A stretch of DNA of 29,254 bases from Thermoleophilia bacterium UBA6103 (lineage in GTDB: Bacteria; Actinomycetota; Thermoleophilia; UBA2241): positions 45,199-74,452 of the forward strand of contig DIWP01000042.1 in assembly GCA_002423545.1 (NCBI GenBank), written 5' to 3'. This document shows, one piece after another, positions 22,156 through 29,254 of this stretch. The number at the start of each line of letters is the position of its first letter. Positions within the stretch are counted from its first letter, which is position 1. The translations under genes and the position numbers were made by a program. The notes under the pieces were generated by a model. It saw nothing but the letters and a program-made list of their open reading frames with translations. It did not search any database and was not told the DNA's origin.

Positions 22156-22764
22156 GTGCGTCGCACGTCGAGGACTGCTGAAGAGGGACCGCCACCGACG
22201 CCCGAGCAGCGGCGCGCCCGGCGCCGGCGGCTCATCATCGAGTATGTCGTCATCGCCGCCGTGGCGGTGCTCGTCGCCGTCCTTGTGCAGGCGTTCGTCG
22301 TCAAGCCGTACCGCATCCCCTCCGGCTCCATGGAGACCACGCTGGTGCCCGGCGATCGGGTGTTCACCAACCGCTTCATCTACCACTTCAGCGACGTCGA
22401 CCGCGGCGACATCGTGGTCTTCAACGCCCCGGCTACCGGTGACGTGCTCATCAAGCGCGCCATCGGTCTGCCGGGCCAGACCATCTCGCTGCAGGACGGG
22501 CGCGTGCTGATCGACGGCGAGCCGATCGACGAGCCGTACGTGCGCCGCATCGCCGGCGAACAGGTGCCTACCGAGCCCTTCGCCAACGGCCGTCCCTGGA
22601 GCCTCGTGGAACCGTATCGGATCCCGGCCGACTCCTACTTCATGATGGGCGACAACCGCATCGACAGCGGCGACAGTCGCGAGTTCGGACCGGTCAAGAG
22701 AGACCTGATCATCGGCGAGGCGTTCTTCATCTACTGGCCGCTGAGCCGCCTCGAGTTCCTGTAA
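22156..22764 (+). CDS. lepB: Signal peptidase I
   Basis: Membrane serine protease that removes signal peptides from exported proteins. 202 residues: short cytoplasmic Arg/Pro-rich N-terminus, a single transmembrane helix at about 26-48 (LIIEYVVIAAVAVLVAVLV), then the catalytic domain with Ser58 in PSGSM, Lys100 in LIKRAIGLPG, and box E GDNRIDSGDSREFGPV. Box E usually reads GDNRDNSxDSR; here I-D replaces D-N. GTG start with GAGAGCAGG nearby. Its place after rplS matches mycobacteria; it completes the Ffh-FtsY export group. Confidence 0.96.
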   Translation: MRRTSRTAEEGPPPTPEQRRARRRRLIIEYVVIAAVAVLVAVLVQAFVVKPYRIPSGSMETTLVPGDRVFTNRFIYHFSDVDRGDIVVFNAPATGDVLIKRAIGLPGQTISLQDGRVLIDGEPIDEPYVRRIAGEQVPTEPFANGRPWSLVEPYRIPADSYFMMGDNRIDSGDSREFGPVKRDLIIGEAFFIYWPLSRLEFL

Positions 22765-22856
22765 GCCGCCCGACGCGAGGTGAGCCGTGAGAAGGCTACG
22801 GGACGACGGATCGCCCGGCGGCCGCTCCGGCTCCGCGGCGTCGTGAGAGCGGTCGC

Positions 22857-23504
22857 GTGAACGCCCGCTTCCGTTTCGACCTGGCTCGGGCCGAGGCTGC
22901 CGGAATGTCTCACGTGGTGGCCGGCGCCGACGAGGCCGGCCGCGGCGCTCTGGCCGGACCGCTGGTGGCCGCCGCCGTGGCCTTCGACTACTCGGCCTGG
23001 CGGCCGGCCGACTATCGCGCGCTGGACGACGTCGACGACTCCAAGCGGCTCACTCGAGCCCGGCGCGAGCAGCTGTACGAAGTGGTCCTGCGGCGGGCGC
23101 TGCTGGTGACCTGCGTGGCCTGCGCACCGGCCAGCATCGACGGCCGCGGGCTGCACGTGTGCAACCTCGCCGCTCTGTCGGAGGCGCTGGCCCGGCTCTC
23201 GCCGCCGCCGGCGGTGCTGCTGGTGGACGGCCTGCGCCTGCCGGAGCCGTCGCCGGTCTGCGAGGTGGTGGTCGGCGGCGACGGCCGCTCGGCCGCCATC
23301 GCCGCCGCCTCGATCGTCGCCAAGGTCACCCGCGACCGCCTCATGCGGCGCCTCCACGAACGCTACCCGGCGTGGGGCTTCGACGGGCACGTGGGCTATG
23401 CCACGCGCGACCATCACGATGCCATCACGCGTCACGGGGTCTGCCCGCTGCACCGCCTGTCCTTCCAGAGCGTGGCCTACCGTCAGCTCGACCTGGAACT
23501 CTGA
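22857..23504 (+). CDS. rnhB: Ribonuclease HII
   Basis: Cuts RNA in RNA-DNA hybrids and at single ribonucleotides in DNA. 215 residues with the four acidic catalytic residues visible: Asp25 and Glu26 in GADEAGRGALAGPL, Asp124 in LLVDG, Asp160 in KVTRD; also DSKRLT (61-66), IAAASIVAKV (148-157) and GYATRDHH. The usual KGD before the IAAASI block is GGD here. GTG start with GAGAGCGG upstream. The GTPase gene rbgA (ylqF), which precedes rnhB in Firmicutes, is absent. The last plus-strand gene before a convergent aminotransferase. Confidence 0.95.
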   Translation: MNARFRFDLARAEAAGMSHVVAGADEAGRGALAGPLVAAAVAFDYSAWRPADYRALDDVDDSKRLTRARREQLYEVVLRRALLVTCVACAPASIDGRGLHVCNLAALSEALARLSPPPAVLLVDGLRLPEPSPVCEVVVGGDGRSAAIAAASIVAKVTRDRLMRRLHERYPAWGFDGHVGYATRDHHDAITRHGVCPLHRLSFQSVAYRQLDLEL

Positions 23505-23556
23505 TCGCCGCCCCCCGGGGGGTAGCATGGCGCGGTGTCGGTGCGCGGCGCTCGCA

Positions 23557-23583
23557 GCGGCGAGGCTCGGACCCGCTCGCCGC
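23557..23583. terminator. Candidate bidirectional terminator between convergent genes
   Basis: Perfect 8-bp stem GCGGCGAG (23557-23564) with CTCGCCGC (23576-23583), 11-base loop, in the 110-base gap between rnhB and the minus-strand aminotransferase. No T-run on either side. A 12-bp palindrome CCCCCCGGGGGG (23511-23522) lies nearer rnhB and could serve the same end. Confidence 0.4.
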
Positions 23584-23614
23584 CACTGTAGGCCGCCGCC
23601 CCGGCGCAGCCGTG

Positions 23615-24781
23615 CTACACGCGGCCGGCGCGGATGGCGGCCGAGATGCCGGCCAGCCCCATCTTGAGCTCGGCGATGGTCGGCCAGCCGTAGCCGACGC
23701 GCATCGAGCGGCGCGACTGCTCGAACCAGTGACCCGGCCCGACATAGGTGCCGTGGTCCTCGAGCAGGACGCGGTAGAAGCGCTCGTCGTCGATCGGCAC
23801 CGTGATGCGCGGGAAGCACACGACGCCGCCCCGCGGCTCGACCCACTCCACCAGCTCTTCGCTCGCGACCCAGTCTCTGGTGACGCGGAACACCTCGGCG
23901 ATCTTGCCGTTGATATAGGGCAGCCACTCGTGCCGGCGGGCGAAGGCCTGCAGGGCGATCTCTTCGTCGATGACGCTGGTGCAGATGCCGATCTGCTCCT
24001 TGGCCGAGAGAAGCGTCTCCATGAGGGCGTCGTCGCGGCAGACCAGCCACCCCATGCGGATGCCGGGGATGCCGTACGTCTTGGAGAGCGAGGAGACGCT
24101 GATCGCCCGCTCGCTGAGCGTGGCCGCCACCGGCAGCATCTCGCCGTAGGTCATCTCCCGGTAGGTCTCGTCCATGAGCAGTCGACAACCGGCCGACTCG
24201 ACGACCTCGACGGCGCGCTCCAGCTCCGGCAGCGCCATCATCTGGCCGGTCGGGTTGTGGGGCACGGTGAGGTTCACGTAGCGCGTCGACGGCCGGATCA
24301 TCCCGGCCAGCCGCTCGGGGTCGACGCGGTAGCCCTCTTCGAAGCTGAGGTCGTAGTACGTGATCTCGGCGCCGATGGCACGTGGTACCTCGATGTTGGT
24401 GGCGTAGTTGGGCCGCACGATGACGGCGTGGTCGCCCGGCTCCAGCAACGTGGTGGCGACGATGAAGAGCGCGTGGGCGGCGCCGGCCGTGACCAGCACG
24501 TTGTCGGCGGAGACGGCGGTGCCGGGCCGGCCGGGGGACGCGGGGCCGTCGCCGGCTGCCGCCGTGGCGGCGAGCGGCTCGTTGCACTGCTCGGCCACCA
24601 GCTCGCGGAAGCCGGGGTGGCCCAGGTGGTCACCGTAGAAGAGCAGCATGTCGGGCAGCTCCACGCCGATGTCCGCCAGCGTGCGGTCGTGGACGGAGCT
24701 CTCCGACAGGTTGTAGCGGATCGTGTCGTACCCCATCTGCTCGGGCGATTCCTTCTCCATCGCCATGCGCACGTACTTCAC
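23615..24781 (-). CDS. PLP-dependent aminotransferase, class I/II fold
   Basis: Fold-type I pyridoxal-phosphate enzyme; substrate not identifiable. 388 residues with PHNPTGQ (Asn176), MDETYREM (Asp204, Tyr207), the Schiff-base Lys234 in SSLSKTYGIPGIRMGW, and the C-terminal carboxylate-binding Arg in MRVGYGWP. I chose the GTG at 24781 because AGGAGGT (24787-24793 on this strand) lies five bases before it; an ATG at 24814 is upstream of that site. Residues about 72-92 are a Gly/Pro/Ala-rich insertion. It is the only minus-strand gene here, has its own promoter and is not part of the conserved gene order, so it is probably a later insertion into the rnhB-yraN interval, though its base composition is like its neighbours'. 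Confidence 0.88.
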   Translation of the reverse strand: MKYVRMAMEKESPEQMGYDTIRYNLSESSVHDRTLADIGVELPDMLLFYGDHLGHPGFRELVAEQCNEPLAATAAAGDGPASPGRPGTAVSADNVLVTAGAAHALFIVATTLLEPGDHAVIVRPNYATNIEVPRAIGAEITYYDLSFEEGYRVDPERLAGMIRPSTRYVNLTVPHNPTGQMMALPELERAVEVVESAGCRLLMDETYREMTYGEMLPVAATLSERAISVSSLSKTYGIPGIRMGWLVCRDDALMETLLSAKEQIGICTSVIDEEIALQAFARRHEWLPYINGKIAEVFRVTRDWVASEELVEWVEPRGGVVCFPRITVPIDDERFYRVLLEDHGTYVGPGHWFEQSRRSMRVGYGWPTIAELKMGLAGISAAIRAGRV

Positions 24782-24809
24782 CGGTGACCTCCTGTCGGGA
24801 CGTGGTGGC

Positions 24810-24841
24810 AGCATAGCTGCAATGTGAACGTGAACGTCAAC
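24810..24841 (-). promoter_or_regulatory. Aminotransferase promoter with overlapping hexamer repeats
   Basis: On the minus strand: -35 TTGACG (24835-24840) and -10 TATGCT (24810-24815), spacer 19 bases, slightly long. Three tandem hexamers GTGAAC, GTGAAC, GTCAAC fill 24824-24841 (plus-strand reading) and overlap the -35, so a repressor or activator site is plausible. Confidence 0.5.
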
Positions 24842-24885
24842 CGGTCACGCCCTTCGTCCACCTGTTCAGGCGCGAGTGTGCGCCC

Positions 24886-24891
24886 TACGCT
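24886..24891 (+). promoter_or_regulatory. Possible -10 for a leaderless yraN transcript
   Basis: TACGCT (TANNNT type) ends seven bases before the yraN ATG at 24899, and no Shine-Dalgarno sequence precedes that ATG. A poor -35 (TGTTCA, 24863-24868) is 17 bases upstream. Weaker than the ffh case because only the -10 supports it. Confidence 0.35.
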
Positions 24892-24898
24892 GGACGCC

Positions 24899-25273
24899 AT
24901 GAACGACCGTCAGCGTCTGGGGCGGGCCGCCGAGGCGGCCGCCGCCCGCCATCTGGAGCGTCAGGGGTACCGCGTGCTGGCCCGCAACGAGCGGGTCGGC
25001 AGGGGCGAGCTGGACCTCATCGTGCGTCGCGGCCCGGTCCTCGCCTTCGTGGAGGTCAAGGCCCGGCGCACGCGCGGCTGCGGCACGCCGGAAGAGGCGG
25101 TGACGGTGCACAAGCAGCGTCAGGTCGAGCGCCTGGCGGAGCTGTGGCTGGCGGCCCGGCCGTGGATGCTGCGCGGCGTGGAGGAGGTCCGGCTCGACGT
25201 GGTCGCCGTGGACCTCAGCGGCACGGCGGCCAGCGTGCGCCATCTGCCCTCGGCTTTTGCGCGGGGCTGGTGA
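24899..25273 (+). CDS. yraN: YraN/UPF0102 family nuclease-like protein
   Basis: Predicted Holliday-junction-resolvase-like fold; role unproven, frequently next to comM and dprA. 124 residues, typical. Motifs: RLGRAAEAAAARHLERQGY, then GELDLIVRRG and FVEVKARRTRG, the conserved E/D-x-D and E-x-K residues of the family, and a C-terminal VRLDVVAVDL strand. I chose ATG 24899 (MNDRQRLGRAAE); the frame is open to 24824 but that part lies in the divergent promoter region. The stop overlaps the comM GTG. Confidence 0.92.
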   Translation: MNDRQRLGRAAEAAAARHLERQGYRVLARNERVGRGELDLIVRRGPVLAFVEVKARRTRGCGTPEEAVTVHKQRQVERLAELWLAARPWMLRGVEEVRLDVVAVDLSGTAASVRHLPSAFARGW

Positions 25274-26826
25274 GCCCGGTGCTGGGCCGTCTCGCCAGCG
25301 TCGCTCTCGTGGGTCTCGATGCGCATGTCGTCGAGGTCGAGACCCACGTGGCCGCCGCCATGCCGGCGTTCGTCATCGTCGGCCTCCCCGACGCGGCGGT
25401 CCAGGAGAGCCGCGAGCGTGTGCGGGCGGCCATCATGAACGCCGGCTACCGGTTCCCGGCGCGGCGCATCATCGTGAACCTGGCTCCCGCCGACGTGCGC
25501 AAGAGCGGTCCGCTTCTCGACCTGCCGATCGCCCTGTCGTTCCTGCTGGCGACCGGCCAGGCGCGCTGCGCCGACCGGCGCCTGGCGGCGGTCGGCGAGC
25601 TCGGCCTCGATGGGTCGCTGCGGCCGGTGGCGGGAGCTCTCGCTCTTGCGGAGGGGGCCCGCCGGGCAGGCCTGCGGGGACTGATCGTGCCGGCCGCCAA
25701 CGCCACCGAGGCGGCGCTGGTGCCGGGTATCGAGGTCTTCGCCGTGCGGACGCTGGCCGAGGCGGTGACGGCCATCGAGTCCGGCGGGCCGGCTGCCGCG
25801 GCCACGCCTGCCGCCGACGTCGGCGCCCTGCTGGCGCAGCCGCCGGTCTGCGACGCCGACCTGGCCGACGTGATCGGCCAGCATTTGGCGCGTCGCGCCC
25901 TCGAGGTGGCGGTAGCGGGCGGCCACAACATCGTCATGGTCGGCCCGCCGGGATCGGGCAAGACGATGCTCGCCCGCCGGGTGTCGACCATCATGTCGCC
26001 GCTGGCCGTCGACGAAGCGCTGGCGGTGACGCGCGTCCACAGTGTCGCCGGCCTGCTGCCGCCCGGCGAGCCGCTCGTGCGGCGGCGGCCGTTCCGGGCC
26101 CCGCATCACTCGATCTCACTGGCCGGTCTGATCGGCGGCGGCTCCTCACCGCGGCCTGGGGAGGTGAGCCTGGCGCACATGGGGGTGCTCTTTCTCGACG
26201 AGCTGGCCGAGTTCCGTCCCAGCGCCCTCGAGGCGCTTCGTCAGCCGCTGGAAGACGGTCGCATCACCGTCGCGCGGGCGCTCTCTTCTGTCACGTTCCC
26301 GGCCGCCGTCATGCTCGTAGCGGCCATGAACCCGTGTCCGTGCGGTCACCTCGGTGATCGGGGGACGGAGTGCATCTGTACGCAGCAGCGGCTGCGCCAG
26401 TATCGGGCCCGCCTCAGTGGACCGCTCCTGGACCGCATCGACCTGCGCATCGCCGTCGGCCGGGTGGCGGCGGCCGATCTGCGCGCGGCGCCGTCCGGCG
26501 AGAGCTCCGCCGCGGTCCGCGAGCGTGTCTGTGCCGCCCGTGCACGGCAGACGGCCCGCCTGGCGGGCAGCGGCGTCTTCGCCAACGCCCAGCTCGGCAC
26601 TCGCCAGGTGCGCCGGCTGTGCCGTCTCAGTCCGGGTGCCGCAGCGGCGCTCGACACCGCCTATACGCGTCTGCACCTCAGCGCTCGGGCCTGTGAGCGG
26701 GTCGTCAAGGTGGCGCAGACCGTCGCCGATCTCGGCGGCGCCACGGTGATCGCCGAGGAGCACGTGCGTGAAAGCCTTGCGTACCGCGGCGTCGGAGTCG
26801 CCGCCGAGCAGGCCGGGGCTGCGTGA
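25270..26826 (+). CDS. comM: ComM/YifB family AAA+ ATPase (Mg chelatase-like)
   Basis: In naturally transformable bacteria ComM is a ring helicase that extends branch migration of incoming DNA. 518 residues: N-terminal Lon-protease-like fold (LASVALVGLDAHVVEVE, FVIVGLPDAAVQESRERV, IIVNLAPADVRKSG, FDLPIAL-like LDLPIALSFL), AAA+ domain with Walker A GPPGSGKT (225-232), Walker B LFLDELAEF, APHHSISLAGLIGGG, the family's cysteine cluster NPCPCGHLGD-CIC, and LSGPLLDRIDL; a C-terminal helical lid domain ends the protein. GTG 25270 overlaps the yraN stop; GTG 25279 is an alternative. Coupled to dprA by GTGA. Confidence 0.95.
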   Translation: MSPVLGRLASVALVGLDAHVVEVETHVAAAMPAFVIVGLPDAAVQESRERVRAAIMNAGYRFPARRIIVNLAPADVRKSGPLLDLPIALSFLLATGQARCADRRLAAVGELGLDGSLRPVAGALALAEGARRAGLRGLIVPAANATEAALVPGIEVFAVRTLAEAVTAIESGGPAAAATPAADVGALLAQPPVCDADLADVIGQHLARRALEVAVAGGHNIVMVGPPGSGKTMLARRVSTIMSPLAVDEALAVTRVHSVAGLLPPGEPLVRRRPFRAPHHSISLAGLIGGGSSPRPGEVSLAHMGVLFLDELAEFRPSALEALRQPLEDGRITVARALSSVTFPAAVMLVAAMNPCPCGHLGDRGTECICTQQRLRQYRARLSGPLLDRIDLRIAVGRVAAADLRAAPSGESSAAVRERVCAARARQTARLAGSGVFANAQLGTRQVRRLCRLSPGAAAALDTAYTRLHLSARACERVVKVAQTVADLGGATVIAEEHVRESLAYRGVGVAAEQAGAA

Positions 26827-28319
26827 GCCGGCCTCCGTGTCACGAGGAGCGCTGCGGGACCTGTCTCTGGCTGGCCGAGCTGGCGACCCGGCGCGGCGGC
26901 ACCATCGGCCGGCTGCGGAAGAGCTACCAGGACCTCGACGCGGTCCTCGAGCGCCCGCGGTCGGAGATCGCAGCCGTGCTCGCACGTTCCCCGGCGCCGG
27001 GCGGCGACACCGGAGGAGCGTCGCGGAGCGGCACGCCGTCGCGGGCAGGTCGGGCGGCGGCGCCACGAGCGACCGGTGGCGATGGCTCCGGCTGGCGGAC
27101 GGCGCTGGCGCGGCTGGCCCCGGACATGTCCCTCACGGATCCTCCCGGCGGCATCGTGGTGACCTACGTCGACGATGAGTATCCGCCCGGACTCCGTCAT
27201 CTCTACGACCCGCCGCCGGCGCTGTTCGTACTCGGCGCCGGCGACGCCGCCGAGACGGGCCGCCGGCTGGCCGAGGTGCTCCGGGCGCCGCGCGTTGTAG
27301 TGGTCGGCACGCGCCGCCCGTCGCCATACGGCCTCGACATGGCTGCCGGCATCGGCCGCGACCTGGTGCGGGAAGGCTGCGTGGTGATCAGCGGCCTTGC
27401 GTACGGCATCGACGCGGCGGCGCACCGCGGCGCCTTGCAGGAGGCGGCTGGGGCGGATCCGTCGGTTCCTCCCACCGTGGCGGTCATGGGGTGCGGCGCC
27501 GACGTGTGCTATCCGCGCGCCCACGGGAGCCTGCGCCGGCGGATCCTGCAGCCCGGGCTCATCGTGTCGGAGTTCCTCTGGGGCGTTCCCGTGCACCGCT
27601 GGCGCTTTCCCTCGCGCAACCGCGTGCTGGGGGCGCTCGGTCACGCCGTGGTGGTGGTGGAGGGAGGGCCACAGAGCGGGGCACTCATCACCGCCCGCCA
27701 CGCGCTGGACGTGAGCCGGGAGATCCTCGCCGTGCCCGGTGAGGCCGGTCGCCAGACGTCGGAGGGCCCCCACGGACTGCTGCGCGACGGGGCGACGATC
27801 TGCGAGTCGGCTCTCTGCGCCGCGATCGCCCTCATCGGGATCCAGAACTCCGATCCGGGCGTGCTGCGAGGGTGGAGCGCAGACGCCATGGAGCGTATCG
27901 ACCCGGCGCTGCTTGCCGACCGGCTGGCCGATGACTGGGAGCTGATGGCGCCGTCGGTCGACGAGGAGGAGGTGTTCGCGGACGGCGGTGGGCCGGGGGA
28001 GGAGACCGAGGATCGGCCGGGCCTGGACCGGCCGGGCATGGATCTGCCGGTCGGGGACCGGCGGCAGACGGACGCCCGGGATCGCGGCGGGCGTCCGTCC
28101 GCGGCGGCTTCGCACGCCGAGGCGGCGGTCGATGCCGAGCAGCTGGTCTGGACTGTCGTCGATGCCGGCCAGAGTCACGTCGACGCCGTGGTGGCGCAGA
28201 GCGGACTCCCGATCGGGGCGGCGCTGGCCGCCCTCGGGGCGCTGGAGGCCAAAGGCCGGGTGGCGGCCCTGCCGGACGGCACGTACCGGGCGGTGCGAGG
28301 TCGGCGACGGCCTGGCTGA
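26823..28319 (+). CDS. dprA: DNA-processing protein DprA (Smf)
   Basis: Binds incoming single-stranded DNA and loads RecA during transformation. 498 residues, longer than the usual 290-400. N-terminal CGTCLWLAELATRRGG resembles the Cys-containing start of actinobacterial DprA; a Gly/Ser/Arg-rich insert follows (about 56-90). The Rossmann core has VVGTRRPSPYG (about 159-169), SGLAYGIDAAAHRGA (about 190), VMGCGADVCYP, FPSRNRVLGALGHAVVVVEG, SGALITARHALD and EILAVPGE. A second insert of about 60 acidic/Gly/Pro residues (about 378-435, with RPGLD/RPGMD repeats) precedes a C-terminal winged helix (LVWTVVDAGQSHVDAVVAQ). The canonical RNRIIAGLS reads RNRVLGALG. GTG start overlaps comM. Confidence 0.95.
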   Translation: MSRPPCHEERCGTCLWLAELATRRGGTIGRLRKSYQDLDAVLERPRSEIAAVLARSPAPGGDTGGASRSGTPSRAGRAAAPRATGGDGSGWRTALARLAPDMSLTDPPGGIVVTYVDDEYPPGLRHLYDPPPALFVLGAGDAAETGRRLAEVLRAPRVVVVGTRRPSPYGLDMAAGIGRDLVREGCVVISGLAYGIDAAAHRGALQEAAGADPSVPPTVAVMGCGADVCYPRAHGSLRRRILQPGLIVSEFLWGVPVHRWRFPSRNRVLGALGHAVVVVEGGPQSGALITARHALDVSREILAVPGEAGRQTSEGPHGLLRDGATICESALCAAIALIGIQNSDPGVLRGWSADAMERIDPALLADRLADDWELMAPSVDEEEVFADGGGPGEETEDRPGLDRPGMDLPVGDRRQTDARDRGGRPSAAASHAEAAVDAEQLVWTVVDAGQSHVDAVVAQSGLPIGAALAALGALEAKGRVAALPDGTYRAVRGRRRPG

Positions 28320-28638
28320 GCGGCACGGCCGGAGTGAGAGGCCGCCGAACGCCCGGCTGAGCGCCGCGTTTCGATCTTGAGACCGGCGAACGCCAGGGGG
28401 AGCGGTGCCGGCCGATCTGTGGGCCGGCGACGGCCCGGCCGATCGGGGCGACGAGAGGCGGCGGCGGGTCGGCGGGCCGGTGCAGCAGGGCGCTGCCGTC
28501 GACGGGCGCGGCGGATCGGCACGTCGGCATGGCGGAACGCTGCCGTCGAGCTGCGGCGGGTCGGAAGGTCGGCCGCGGGGCGCTGCCGTCGAGCGGTGGC
28601 GCAGGACGCAGCCGTCGCGTGCAGAACAGGGGGAGGCG
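28320..28638 (+). repeat. dprA-xerC gap (319 bases) with three degenerate tandem copies of a ~45-bp unit
   Basis: No conserved gene is visible in this stretch. Copies at about 28461-28503, 28508-28550 and 28553-28593 share a GCGGCGGRTCGG start and a CGCTGCCGTCGA end (ends at 28491-28502, 28538-28549, 28581-28592); a partial fourth end CGCAGCCGTCG is at 28607-28617. Further left, CCGGCCGATC occurs at 28408-28417 and 28435-28444, and CGGCC/GGCCG can form a small hairpin just after dprA. No clear promoter for xerC is visible. GGGGGAGG just before 28639 supplies its ribosome site. Confidence 0.65.
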
Positions 28639-29254
28639 ATGGACTCCCCGATCGACGAGCGACCGACCGCCGACCCCGACGGCCTGGTGCCGGGCTACCT
28701 GGACACACTGGTGGCCGCCGGCGCAGGGCAGGCCACGGTGCGTTCCTACGGCTCCGATCTCGATCAGCTGCTCGCATGGCTGGGGGACCGCGGCCTGGCG
28801 CTCACCGCGATCGACCGCGCGACCGCACGGAGCTACGCCGCCTACCTGGGCCGCCGCGGGTACGCGCCCAGTACCCGGGCGCGCAAGCTGTCGGCGCTGC
28901 GTGGTCTCACGCGGTACCTCAGCGAGCGCGACCTGCTGCCGGCCGATCCGGCCGCCGGCCTGCCCGGGCCACGGCAGCGGCGGCGCCTGCCGCGCACGCT
29001 GCGCCGCGACGAGGTGGAGCGCTTCCTGGCGGTGCTCAGCGGCGACGAGCCGCTGCGGCGCCGCGACCGGGCGCTGTTCGAGCTCATCTACGGCTGCGGG
29101 CTGCGCAGCGCCGAGGCGGTCGACCTCCGCCTCGACGATCTTGATCTGGGCCGGGCCGAGGTCCGCGTGCTCGGCAAAGGCGGTCGCGAGCGGGTGCTGC
29201 CGCTCGGCGAGGAGGCGGCCGACGCGCTGGCCTGTTACCTGCGCGGCGGCCGGC
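28639..29254 (+). CDS. xerC: Tyrosine recombinase XerC, 5' part (cut by window end)
   Basis: Second Xer recombinase, expected partner of the XerD encoded at the left. 205 residues are visible: core-binding domain (YLDTLVAAGAGQATVRSYGSDL to RKLSALRGLTRYL, about 20-94) and the start of the catalytic domain with Arg156 in GCGLRSAEAVDL and Lys180 in LGKGGRERVLPLG. The distal His-x-x-Arg, His and Tyr lie beyond the window. ATG 28639 follows GGGGGAGG. Location after dprA matches xerC in M. tuberculosis as I recall it. The segment GCGLRSAEAVDL has Ala where GLRxSEL is usual. A mobile-element integrase is less likely given the conserved neighbourhood. Confidence 0.88.
   Translation, partial: MDSPIDERPTADPDGLVPGYLDTLVAAGAGQATVRSYGSDLDQLLAWLGDRGLALTAIDRATARSYAAYLGRRGYAPSTRARKLSALRGLTRYLSERDLLPADPAAGLPGPRQRRRLPRTLRRDEVERFLAVLSGDEPLRRRDRALFELIYGCGLRSAEAVDLRLDDLDLGRAEVRVLGKGGRERVLPLGEEAADALACYLRGGR

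Noticed and set aside
23511..23522. Palindrome CCCCCCGGGGGG after rnhB as a protein binding site
   Set aside because: A homopolymeric C/G run at a convergent gene end in GC-rich DNA; more likely termination-related or chance.
23159..24787. 542-codon plus-strand frame through rnhB and opposite the aminotransferase
   Set aside because: Crosses two real genes in wrong frames and shows no conserved motif; the minus-strand aminotransferase has complete PLP motifs and a Shine-Dalgarno site.
24824..24898. 25-residue N-terminal extension of YraN
   Set aside because: It would be encoded by the hexamer repeats and divergent promoter region; homology starts at ATG 24899.

Overview
The window is a 29 kb stretch of a very GC-rich bacterial chromosome (strong G/C preference at third codon positions, many GTG starts, frequent GTGA/ATGA stop-start overlaps). 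It is a core housekeeping region, not an island: I see no transposase, phage gene, CRISPR array, tRNA or rRNA. The short SepIVA-like coiled-coil protein between coaD and the DUF177 gene, and the order rnc-smc-ftsY-ffh-rpsP-khpA-rimM-trmD-rplS-lepB-rnhB-yraN-comM-dprA-xerC, resemble what I recall of Mycobacterium tuberculosis. The block xerD-deoB-purine phosphorylase-pyrimidine phosphorylase resembles Bacillus subtilis. My inference is a deep-branching, high-GC actinobacterium (Thermoleophilia-like); the exact class cannot be fixed from this sequence alone.

Layout. 1-2366: 3' part of pyrG and an overlapping M20 peptidase. 2367-2471: a gap with a near-perfect hairpin. 2472-3476: xerD. 3566-8140: nucleoside salvage (deoB, purine phosphorylase, deoA), then rsmD and coaD, tightly packed. 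8165-9441: sepIVA-like gene, DUF177 gene and rpmF. 9536-12094: a BioD-like/DRTGG ATPase, plsX and acpP. 12192-18157: rnc, smc, ftsY. 18293-22764: ffh, rpsP, khpA, rimM, trmD, rplS, lepB. 22857-23504: rnhB. 23615-24781: one minus-strand PLP aminotransferase, the only reverse gene. 24899-28319: yraN, comM, dprA, overlapping. 28639-end: the 5' two thirds of a second tyrosine recombinase, xerC.

Functional grouping. deoB with the two phosphorylases gives ribose/deoxyribose-phosphate and base recycling. plsX and acpP feed membrane lipid synthesis. ffh, ftsY and lepB form the SRP/Sec export path. rpsP, khpA, rimM, trmD, rplS, rpmF and rsmD serve ribosome and tRNA maturation. xerC, xerD, smc and sepIVA serve chromosome segregation and septation. 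yraN, comM and dprA are the natural-transformation/recombination group.

The most notable signals are regulatory or structural rather than new gene families: a probable leaderless ffh promoter, a 35-bp-period triple repeat between plsX and acpP, hairpins and palindromes in several gaps, a six-codon ORF coupled to deoA, low-complexity inserts or tails in many conserved proteins, and degenerate GC-rich tandem repeats after smc and before xerC. I found no convincing evidence of a wholly undescribed multi-gene system.
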